Source: Peptococcaceae bacterium BRH_c23
Lineage (GTDB): Bacteria > Bacillota_B > Desulfitobacteriia > Desulfitobacteriales > Desulfitobacteriaceae
NCBI GenBank assembly: GCA_000961805.1
Contig: LADV01000277.1
Span: 1-5,007, forward strand
Length of the DNA stretch: 5,007 nucleotides
Direction: 5' to 3'
The first letter of the stretch is position 1. Every line of letters starts with the position of its first letter. Made by a program: the position numbers and the translations under genes. Shown in pieces: positions 1-5,007 of the stretch. The notes beneath the pieces are model-generated. The model was not told the DNA's origin. It ran no database searches and was given only the letters and a program-made list of their open reading frames with translations.

Positions 1-2
1 AG

Positions 3-839
3 CCGGGGGTACCACTCCCACTTGTAGAAGTGGGAGTCTCACGATTGGATGAAAAATTGGTGCAATTAGTTACGGCTGAGGTATTGCGCCAATTAGGACA
101 GGTGCCTTTGGCTACTCACGACAAAGCTATCCAGCGTCCCCAACAGGCTTTGGCTATTTTTACCGGGGGAACGATTGGACTTGAGCAAAGTTTAGTAGAA
201 CTTCAGAAAATACAGGCCCTAAATATTGAGCTAACGGTCGTTCTTTCAGCGGCTGCTGAAGAAATTGTGGGGATTAAGCGAATTAGAGATTGTTTGGGTA
301 GTGACACAAGTGTGGTAACTACCCAGTCTTCCTATCCAGGTAAGTTATTGCGGGAGGCCGATATCGTCCTCGTCCCTGTGCTTACCCAAAATACGGCTGC
401 CAAGTTGGCTTATACATTGTCTGATACCCTAGCTTCAACTCTCATAATGCAAGCCTTAATGCTGGGCAAGCCCGTATTAGCGGCTATAAATGCAGCAGAT
501 CCTCTGGATAGCTGGCGGGTAAAGGGGAATATGGGGAAATGCCCTCCAGGACTCTTGCAAGCTTTGCGAGAAAATTTGCGAAAAGTAGAAGGGTATGGAA
601 TTCGGCTCGTGCAAGTTGATGACTTAGCTGCGGGAAGCCAAAAAATATTGGATCGTAGGGTTAAAACGTCCATAAGTCTTCCACAGGCAAAAAAGAGTGT
701 GATGGACGCTGCAGCTATAAAAGTTGCTGCAGGTAATGGCCTTAAGAGTATTACTGTTTCTCAAGGAACGATTATCACTCCTTTAGCCCGAGATGTAGCT
801 CGAGATTATGGTATAGAGATTGTTCAGGATCATAGTTAA
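3..839 (+). CDS. BMC-associated flavoprotein (PF02441-like), 5' partial
   Basis: The frame is open to the left edge of the window, so the true start lies upstream. The GTG at 30 is only the first start-like codon and has no ribosome binding site. After a repeat-derived peptide (GVPLPLVEVGVSRLD) comes an amphipathic helix, LVQLVTAEVLRQLG (57-98), resembling microcompartment encapsulation peptides. A Rossmann-like flavoprotein fold follows: the strand and glycine turn AIFTGGTIGLEQS (about 153-194), then ADIVLVPVLTQNTAAKLA (about 357-410) and LGKPVLAAINAADP. The NTAAKLA...SDTLAS block is the hallmark of the FMN-binding PF02441 family (as in Dfp/UbiX-type proteins). The C-terminus ends with TIITPLARDVARDYGIEIV, a tail pattern I associate with PduM and other BMC proteins. 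The stop is 29 bases before pduO. An FMN-binding role in redox or cofactor handling inside the compartment is inferred; the substrate is unknown. It occupies roughly the place of pduM/pduN in the Salmonella operon. Confidence 0.8.
   Translation, partial: PGVPLPLVEVGVSRLDEKLVQLVTAEVLRQLGQVPLATHDKAIQRPQQALAIFTGGTIGLEQSLVELQKIQALNIELTVVLSAAAEEIVGIKRIRDCLGSDTSVVTTQSSYPGKLLREADIVLVPVLTQNTAAKLAYTLSDTLASTLIMQALMLGKPVLAAINAADPLDSWRVKGNMGKCPPGLLQALRENLRKVEGYGIRLVQVDDLAAGSQKILDRRVKTSISLPQAKKSVMDAAAIKVAAGNGLKSITVSQGTIITPLARDVARDYGIEIVQDHS
6..56 (+). repeat. Palindromic coding repeat, copy 1 (in flavoprotein gene)
   Basis: This stretch matches 2010-2060 at 49 of 51 positions (differences at 45 and 51), with an uninterrupted identical run of 39 bases (6-44). 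It contains a perfect 10-bp inverted repeat, actcccactt (14-23) and aagtgggagt (28-37), around a 4-base loop. It is read in frame as GVPLPLVEVGVSRLDEK. Bases 1-5 partly match the sequence before copy 2 (1-2 match, 3-5 differ), so the element may extend left beyond the window. No T-run follows the hairpin, so it is not a terminator. Confidence 0.9.
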
Positions 840-868
840 ATAAATATTTACTCGAGGAGTAATATATC

Positions 869-1843
869 ATGAAAGTTTATACGAAAACCGGAGATGAAGG
901 ACAAACAAGCTTGTTGAGCAAACAACGGGTTTTTAAGGATGATGCGCGGGTAGAAGCCTATGGCACAGTAGATGAGGCAAATTCAGCTATGGGCTTAGCA
1001 AAGTCCCTTATCAAACCATCATGGGCTATTGATATCATTCATCAAATTCAGGTAGAATTAATTTCCTTAAATGCAGATCTGGCGACAGATACCATGACTG
1101 CAGTTGACTATCGAATAACCCCGGAGCATGTTGAGGGGCTAGAATCACTGATTGATTCCTTAGAACAAAGACGTATTCCGCAAAGAGGTTTTGTAACGCC
1201 CGGGGCTACCTCAGCCAGCGCAGCTCTGGACCTGGCACGAACCATTGTGCGCCGTGCAGAGCGCTGTGTTGTTAGTCTTAAAAGAACAGGGGAAGTGACT
1301 GTACCTGTTTCACTATATTTAAATCGCCTTTCAGACTTGTTATTTGTTTTAGCCAGATGTGTAGAGCAAGAAGAAATAGTCGGCACTGTTACTAGTAAGG
1401 TACTATCTGTGTTAAAGGGCGAAAAAGCAAATAGTGTAAAGGAGGATCAATGTAGTATGTTAGCTAAAGCAAAAAAAATGATAGCAGCAGCGGAAGAAAA
1501 AGCCCTTGAAATTGGGGTACCTATGGTTATCGCTGTCGTTGATATGGGGGGGAATCTGGTTGCTCAACACCGCATGGATGGAGCACTACTGGCCAGCATT
1601 TCAATATCTCTTGATAAAGCATACACTGCAGTTGCGTTGAAAATGCCTACCGATCAAGCGGCTGCCTTAGTAACGCCAGGGCATCCCCTATTTGGTCTCA
1701 ATACTGCGAATGGGGGGAGATTAATCGTTTTTGGCGGTGGATTTCCTATTATTGAGGCCGGAAATATGATCGGCGGATTGGGCGTAAGCGGTGGCAGCGT
1801 AGATGAGGATATGATGGTTGCTAAGGCCGGTATGGCTGCTTGA
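869..1843 (+). CDS. pduO: PduO-type cob(I)alamin adenosyltransferase with C-terminal GlcG/HbpS-like domain
   Basis: PduO transfers the adenosyl group of ATP to cob(I)alamin, making the coenzyme B12 needed by diol dehydratase. The product is 324 residues; the Salmonella protein is about 336. Residues 1-185 form the PF01923 adenosyltransferase: the N-terminal ATP-binding segment YTKTGDEGQTSLL (4-16), RVEAYGTVDEANSAMG (27-42), ARTIVRRAER (123-132) and LYLNRLSDLLFVLAR (149-163), all conserved signatures. Residues 197-324 form the PF03928 (GlcG/HbpS/PduO-C) domain with AVVDMGGNLVAQHRMDGA (222-239), GHPLFGLN (271-278) and GGLGVSGGS (302-310); in Salmonella this domain binds heme. The ATG at 869 follows GAGGAG (854-859) by 9 bases, and the protein begins exactly where the family does. 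pduP follows after 34 bases. An unusually good internal ribosome binding site lies at the domain junction (separate entry). Confidence 0.96.
   Translation: MKVYTKTGDEGQTSLLSKQRVFKDDARVEAYGTVDEANSAMGLAKSLIKPSWAIDIIHQIQVELISLNADLATDTMTAVDYRITPEHVEGLESLIDSLEQRRIPQRGFVTPGATSASAALDLARTIVRRAERCVVSLKRTGEVTVPVSLYLNRLSDLLFVLARCVEQEEIVGTVTSKVLSVLKGEKANSVKEDQCSMLAKAKKMIAAAEEKALEIGVPMVIAVVDMGGNLVAQHRMDGALLASISISLDKAYTAVALKMPTDQAAALVTPGHPLFGLNTANGGRLIVFGGGFPIIEAGNMIGGLGVSGGSVDEDMMVAKAGMAA
1438..1446 (+). promoter_or_regulatory. Strong internal Shine-Dalgarno at the PduO domain junction
   Basis: AAAGGAGGA is a near-ideal Shine-Dalgarno and lies in the linker between the two PduO domains. Ten bases later comes an in-frame ATG (1457, Met197) exactly where the GlcG/HbpS-like domain begins (MLAKAKKMIAAAEEKA). 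Initiation there would give a free 128-residue C-terminal domain. A closer ATG at 1450 is out of frame and is followed at once by TAG. The site could be functional or a relic of two once separate genes; the sequence alone cannot tell. Confidence 0.5.
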
Positions 1844-1877
1844 TGAGCAGTAGCCACTACTGGAAGGAGGAGAATAT

Positions 1878-3428
1878 ATGAGTGTAGATCAAGCCCTGAT
1901 TGTAAAAATAACATCAGAAGTTTTAGCCAAGATACAGAGTGAACTCGTTCAACCAAAGTTGAACATCGAGACTTCGGTGGGGGAGTCTACCCCCACCGAA
2001 GCAGAGTACGGGGTACCACTCCCACTTGTAGAAGTGGGAGTCTCACGACTGGATCAAAAAGTCCAACCTTGTCAGGATAGTGGCATTTTTACTACGGTTG
2101 ATGAAGCTGTGGCAGCAGCTCGGATGGCCTATAAAGAGTTAAGAACTCTGTCACTTGAGAAACGGGAAGAACTAATAAAGGCAATGCGGAATGTGTCTTT
2201 TGAAAACGCCACTATGCTGGCTCAAATGGCAGTAAAAGAGGCAGGAATGGGTCGGGTAGAAGATAAAATCATAAAAAATGAGCTTGTTGCCTTCAAAACT
2301 CCTGGGACAGAAGACTTGTGCACGGAGGCTTGGAGTGGTGACTGTGGGCTGACTTTAGTTGAAATGGGGCCTTATGGCGTCATTGGCGCAATTACACCGA
2401 CGACCAATCCTTCAGAAACGGTTATTTGCAATGGAATTGGCATGATTGCTGCTGGTAATGCCGTATTTTTTTGTCCCCATCCCACAGCAAAAAATACATC
2501 CAAGAAGACAATAGCCCTTTTAAATGAAGCGATTGTCAAGGCTGGTGGTCCCATGAATCTATTGACATCGGTAGCTGATCCATCTATTACTGCAGCGAAT
2601 GCTATGATGAGACATCCGGGAATCAATATGCTGGTAGCAACAGGTGGTCCTGGGGTTGTTAAAATTGTATTATCTTCGGGTAAGAAAGCCATTGGTGCAG
2701 GTGCTGGGAATCCCCCAGTCATTGTTGATGAGACGGCTGATATTGAAAAAGCAGCTCGGGATATTATAGCAGGATGCTCTTTTGATAATAATTTACCTTG
2801 TATTGCAGAAAAAGAAGTCATTGCCATAGGGTGTATTGCTGATAAGCTGATCACTTATATGCAAAAATACGGAGCATATTTGATTTCAGGCTCAAGGATT
2901 GATCAGTTGTTGGAAGTTGTCATGACAGCAACAGAAGAGAAGATGGCAGAAGGGTGTACGGAAAAACCGAAAAAAATATATGGTATCAATAAAGAGTTTG
3001 TTGGTAAAGACGCAAAGTATATATTAAGTAAGATCGGCATTGATGTGCCTGATACTATACGGGTTGTTTTGTGCGAAACCCCAGCGGATCACCCCTTTGT
3101 TATCGAAGAATTAATGATGCCAATACTACCAGTTGTACAAGTGAAAGATATTGACGCAGCGATTGAACTGGCTGTGAAAGTAGAGCATGGTAATCGGCAC
3201 ACGGCTATGATGCATTCTAAAAACGTTGATAATCTGACTCGGTTTGCCAAGGCCATTGAAACAACAATCTTTGTAAAAAATGCTCCTTCTTATGCAGGAA
3301 TCGGGGTTGGTGGGGAAGGCTTTATTACCTTCACAATTGCCGGACCTACAGGAGAAGGTTTGACTTCAGCACGTAGTTTTACCCGGCAAAGGCGATGTGT
3401 TCTGGTTGATGCGTTTTCCATCATTTAG
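1878..3428 (+). CDS. pduP: PduP CoA-acylating propionaldehyde dehydrogenase with repeat-extended linker
   Basis: PduP oxidises propionaldehyde (and similar aldehydes) to acyl-CoA with NAD+ and CoA inside the microcompartment. ATG 1878 follows AAGGAGG (1864-1870) by 7 bases. Residues 4-22 (DQALIVKITSEVLAKIQSE) form an amphipathic encapsulation helix like the N-terminal targeting peptide of Salmonella PduP. The aldehyde dehydrogenase domain runs from about GIFTTVDEAV (69) to the end, with AITPTTNPSET (171-181), VATGGPGVV (253-261), GAGAGNPP (273-280), catalytic Cys308 in NLPCIAEKEV, SYAGIGVGGEGF (471-482) and the C-terminal block GPTGEGLTSARSF (489-501). At 516 residues it is about 50 longer than the 464-residue Salmonella enzyme. 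Some 37 of the extra residues lie between the helix and GIF, and about 30 of those (32-61) come from the palindromic element described separately. No active-site damage is seen, so the enzyme is probably functional. pduS follows after 35 bases; pduQ is absent between them. Confidence 0.97.
   Translation: MSVDQALIVKITSEVLAKIQSELVQPKLNIETSVGESTPTEAEYGVPLPLVEVGVSRLDQKVQPCQDSGIFTTVDEAVAAARMAYKELRTLSLEKREELIKAMRNVSFENATMLAQMAVKEAGMGRVEDKIIKNELVAFKTPGTEDLCTEAWSGDCGLTLVEMGPYGVIGAITPTTNPSETVICNGIGMIAAGNAVFFCPHPTAKNTSKKTIALLNEAIVKAGGPMNLLTSVADPSITAANAMMRHPGINMLVATGGPGVVKIVLSSGKKAIGAGAGNPPVIVDETADIEKAARDIIAGCSFDNNLPCIAEKEVIAIGCIADKLITYMQKYGAYLISGSRIDQLLEVVMTATEEKMAEGCTEKPKKIYGINKEFVGKDAKYILSKIGIDVPDTIRVVLCETPADHPFVIEELMMPILPVVQVKDIDAAIELAVKVEHGNRHTAMMHSKNVDNLTRFAKAIETTIFVKNAPSYAGIGVGGEGFITFTIAGPTGEGLTSARSFTRQRRCVLVDAFSII
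1972..2001 (+). repeat. Perfect 12-bp inverted repeat inside pduP
   Basis: The arms cttcggtggggg (1972-1983) and cccccaccgaag (1990-2001) are exact reverse complements around the 6-base loop agtcta. The hairpin begins about 94 bases into pduP and is read as part of the linker peptide TSVGESTPTEAE. It sits 8 bases before the start of repeat copy 2 and is probably the left half of the same composite element. No T-run follows it. Confidence 0.9.
2010..2060 (+). repeat. Palindromic coding repeat, copy 2 (in pduP)
   Basis: This is the second copy of the 51-bp repeat at 6-56 (49 of 51 identical). Its inverted repeat is actcccactt (2018-2027) and aagtgggagt (2032-2041) with loop gtag. It is read in the same frame as copy 1, giving GVPLPLVEVGVSRLDQK, in the linker between the encapsulation helix and the dehydrogenase domain. 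Of the six frames across it, two forward frames and one reverse frame lack stop codons. With the hairpin at 1972-2001 it makes a composite unit of about 89 bases (1972-2060) with two stem-loops. Confidence 0.9.
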
Positions 3429-3463
3429 ATTGAGATATCGAATAGGTAGGGAGTCGATAGAAA

Positions 3464-4798
3464 ATGCGTGACGAGATTGTTGCAGCAGTTAAGGCGGCCG
3501 GCGTGGTGGGAGCTGGAGGAGCTGGCTTTCCCACGCATGTCAAGATAAATGCCAGTGTTGACATAGTGATTGCCAATGGTGCAGAATGTGAGCCATTACT
3601 GAGGGCGGATCAGCATATTATGGCTGAGCAAAGTACGAAACTAATCTTAGGATTGAAGACTGTCATGTTGGCCACTGGAGCGCGTCAAGGATATGTTGGA
3701 CTGAAGCGTAAATATGAGGAAGCAGTCAGCAATCTTCAAAGAGAAATAATAGAAATGAGCGAAAATACAATCCAGTTATTCTTCCTCCCGGACATTTATC
3801 CGGCGGGCGATGAACAGGTGCTTGTATATGAAGTGACAGGTAGAATCGTACCAGAAGGTGGTATTCCACTCCAGGTGGGCGTGGTCGTTGCCAATGTTGA
3901 AACATTAGTGAATGTCGCCCATGCTCTCGAAGGTAAGGCTGTGACTGACAAATACGTTACGATTGGCGGTGCCGTAAGAAAACCGGTAACCCTTAAAGTG
4001 CCTATTGGCATGAAGGTGCAGGAATTGATTGATTTGGCAGGTGGATCTACTGTGGAGCCTTATGTCGTAATTGACGGTGGGCCCATGATGGGAAAGGTGA
4101 TTGATCCAAATTCGCCTGTTACCAAGACAACAGGCGGTATCATTGTATTGCCAGTAGATCATTCCTTAGTGACAACCAAAAATACACCTTGGCAGATGAT
4201 TGTTAATAGGGCCAAAGCCGTTTGCTGTAATTGTTTGGCTTGTACAGAAGCTTGTCCCCGTCATTTGCTAGGGCATAGCCTAGAGCCACATCGTGTCATG
4301 CAGGCTATCGGCAAAGGGCAGATTGGTGAGTCTGAGATCTATTCACGAGCCTTTCTCTGTTCTGAATGTGGAGCTTGTGATACATATGGTTGTACGATGG
4401 GGTTATCCCCGCGCAGAGTCAATGCAGAAATCAAAAAGCAGTTGACTAAGCAAGGAATAAAAAATCCCCAGCACTCTAAACCACAGCAGGTACGAACAAA
4501 TCGTGAATATCATCTGATTCCGACTAAACGACTGATTGCCCGTTTGGGGATTTCCACCTATGATGTCAATGCGCCGCTTAGTGCACAAGAGATGATTGTG
4601 AGGGAAGTAAAGTTACACCTTTCTCAACATCTGGGAGCACCTGCCATACCTATCGTTAAGGCAGGAGATAACGTTGCAAGAGGGGATCTGATTGCGGTTA
4701 TTCCTGAAGGCGCAAGTTTAGGGGCAAATTTGCATGCCAGTATTTCGGGACAGATAGTAATGGTAGATAATAATTGTATCGGCATTAGAAGAGTTTAA
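3464..4798 (+). CDS. pduS: PduS cobalamin reductase (RnfC-like, two 4Fe-4S clusters, flavin)
   Basis: PduS reduces cobalamin so that PduO can adenosylate it; the known Salmonella and Citrobacter enzymes use NADH, FMN and two 4Fe-4S clusters. The product is 444 residues (Salmonella about 451). It begins with the glycine-rich nucleotide/flavin motif GAGGAGFPTHVK (16-27) and NGAECEPLLRAD (38-49), as in RnfC/NuoF-like proteins. An SLBB-type region follows (about 165-215, with IDGGPMMG at 203-210). The first cluster motif is C254-x2-C257-x2-C260-x3-C264-P, with an extra adjacent Cys255. The second is C299-x2-C302-x2-C305-x4-C310. The C-terminus (about 390-444) is a barrel-sandwich segment with IVKAGDNVARGDLIA. 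The start ATG has a modest AGGGAG (3448-3453) 10 bases upstream. The next gene is pduT, its established physical partner, which supports the assignment. Confidence 0.96.
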   Translation: MRDEIVAAVKAAGVVGAGGAGFPTHVKINASVDIVIANGAECEPLLRADQHIMAEQSTKLILGLKTVMLATGARQGYVGLKRKYEEAVSNLQREIIEMSENTIQLFFLPDIYPAGDEQVLVYEVTGRIVPEGGIPLQVGVVVANVETLVNVAHALEGKAVTDKYVTIGGAVRKPVTLKVPIGMKVQELIDLAGGSTVEPYVVIDGGPMMGKVIDPNSPVTKTTGGIIVLPVDHSLVTTKNTPWQMIVNRAKAVCCNCLACTEACPRHLLGHSLEPHRVMQAIGKGQIGESEIYSRAFLCSECGACDTYGCTMGLSPRRVNAEIKKQLTKQGIKNPQHSKPQQVRTNREYHLIPTKRLIARLGISTYDVNAPLSAQEMIVREVKLHLSQHLGAPAIPIVKAGDNVARGDLIAVIPEGASLGANLHASISGQIVMVDNNCIGIRRV

Positions 4799-4804
4799 AG
4801 CTAC

Positions 4805-4813
4805 AGGAGGTGA
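4805..4813 (+). promoter_or_regulatory. Ribosome binding site that fixes the pduT start
   Basis: AGGAGGTGA is a full-length match to the anti-Shine-Dalgarno. Two in-frame ATGs follow. The one at 4813 overlaps the end of the site and would have almost no spacing, whereas the one at 4822 is 8 bases beyond it. The ATG at 4822 is therefore chosen; it also matches the usual family N-terminus. Confidence 0.8.
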
Positions 4814-4821
4814 TGAAAACT

Positions 4822-5007
4822 ATGAAGCGAGCTATAGGCTTACTGGAACTAAAAAACATGACCAAAGGGATTTTGGCGGCAGATGCCATGCTAAAGGCTG
4901 CCAATGTTGAAATGATTATCTCTCAGCCCATGTGCCCTGGCAAGTATGTCGTAATGGTAGCAGGGGATGTGGGAGCCGTGCAAAGTGCGGTAAAAAGTGG
5001 GCGAACA
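4822..5007 (+). CDS. pduT: PduT microcompartment shell protein, 3' partial
   Basis: Only the first 62 codons are present; the frame is open at the right edge. The peptide starts MKRAIGLLELKNMTKGILAA and continues with DAMLKAANVEMIISQPMCPG and KYVVMVAGDVGAVQSAV, a clear BMC domain (PF00936). It closely follows Salmonella PduT as I recall it (AIGILEL...DAMLKSANV...CPGK...GGDIGAIQ). PduT has two tandem BMC domains (about 184 residues) and forms trimers with a 4Fe-4S cluster at the central pore, held by Cys38. Cys38 is present here in PMCPGK at exactly that position. The likely role is passing electrons across the shell, or holding a cluster for PduS, whose gene ends 23 bases upstream. The second BMC domain lies outside the window. 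Confidence 0.93.
   Translation, partial: MKRAIGLLELKNMTKGILAADAMLKAANVEMIISQPMCPGKYVVMVAGDVGAVQSAVKSGRT

Noticed and set aside
30..32. GTG as the start codon of the flavoprotein gene
   Set aside because: The frame is open upstream to the window edge, the GTG lies inside the right arm of the repeat hairpin with no ribosome binding site, and in pduP the same codon is simply an internal valine of the repeat peptide.
14..37. Hairpin as an intrinsic terminator ending an upstream gene
   Set aside because: No T-run follows, the reading frame passes straight through it, and the same hairpin is inside pduP.
410..673. 87-codon minus-strand open frame
   Set aside because: It is antisense to the flavoprotein core including its conserved motif, and has no family resemblance.
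841..850. taaatattta palindrome before pduO as an operator or promoter
   Set aside because: A short AT-only palindrome in a 29-base gap within an operon is expected by chance, and no -35/-10 pair fits around it.
1654..1956. 100-codon minus-strand open frame spanning the pduO end and pduP start
   Set aside because: It is antisense to two well-supported genes, has no recognisable domain, and covers the obvious pduP ribosome binding site.
6..2060. The two repeat copies as a CRISPR array or attachment sites
   Set aside because: Only two copies nearly 2 kb apart, separated by intact genes, each read in frame; there are no regular spacers, no integrase and no sign of a disrupted gene.
2372..2854. 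160-codon open frame on the minus strand
   Set aside because: It lies wholly antisense to the conserved dehydrogenase core of pduP and its translation shows no recognisable domain; it is a shadow of the real gene.
3436..3459. tatcga...tcgata inverted repeat around the pduS ribosome binding site
   Set aside because: Only 6 bp with a 12-base loop; too weak to claim as a regulatory structure.
4813..4815. ATG as alternative pduT start
   Set aside because: It overlaps the end of the AGGAGGTGA ribosome binding site, leaving almost no spacing; the in-frame ATG at 4822 has proper spacing and fits the family N-terminus.

Overview
This window is a slice of a 1,2-propanediol-utilisation (pdu) type bacterial microcompartment operon. 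Everything reads rightwards with gaps of 23-35 bases. In order it holds: a BMC-associated flavoprotein (5' end cut off by the window), pduO (cob(I)alamin adenosyltransferase), pduP (CoA-acylating propionaldehyde dehydrogenase), pduS (Fe-S/flavin cobalamin reductase) and the first 62 codons of pduT (Fe-S shell protein, cut by the right edge). No promoter or intrinsic terminator is visible, so this looks like the middle of a longer transcript.

Organism: the moderate-to-low GC, the strong AGGAGG-type ribosome binding sites and the anaerobic B12-dependent pathway suggest a Firmicute. A member of the Negativicutes (Sporomusa/Pelosinus-like) is my guess from general resemblance, not a demonstrated assignment.

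How the genes work together: PduS reduces corrinoid, and PduO then adenosylates cob(I)alamin to regenerate coenzyme B12 for the lumen diol dehydratase (not in the window). PduP oxidises the aldehyde product to acyl-CoA. PduT is the shell protein whose trimer carries an Fe-S cluster and is the known partner of PduS. The flavoprotein is likely another redox or cofactor-handling cargo protein. Compared with the Salmonella order (M-N-O-P-Q-S-T), there is no pduQ between pduP and pduS and no pduN before pduO.

The most unusual element is a palindromic DNA repeat lying in frame inside two neighbouring genes. Bases 6-56 (flavoprotein gene) and 2010-2060 (pduP) match at 49 of 51 positions, with 39 identical bases in a row, and encode the same peptide GVPLPLVEVGVSRLD. 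In pduP the copy is preceded by a second, perfect 12-bp inverted repeat. Together they add about 30 residues between the encapsulation helix and the catalytic domain. This looks like a coding palindromic repeat, analogous in behaviour to Rickettsia palindromic elements, inserted at the targeting-peptide regions of two microcompartment proteins. A second, smaller point is a strong internal ribosome binding site at the domain junction of pduO, which could yield a free C-terminal domain.
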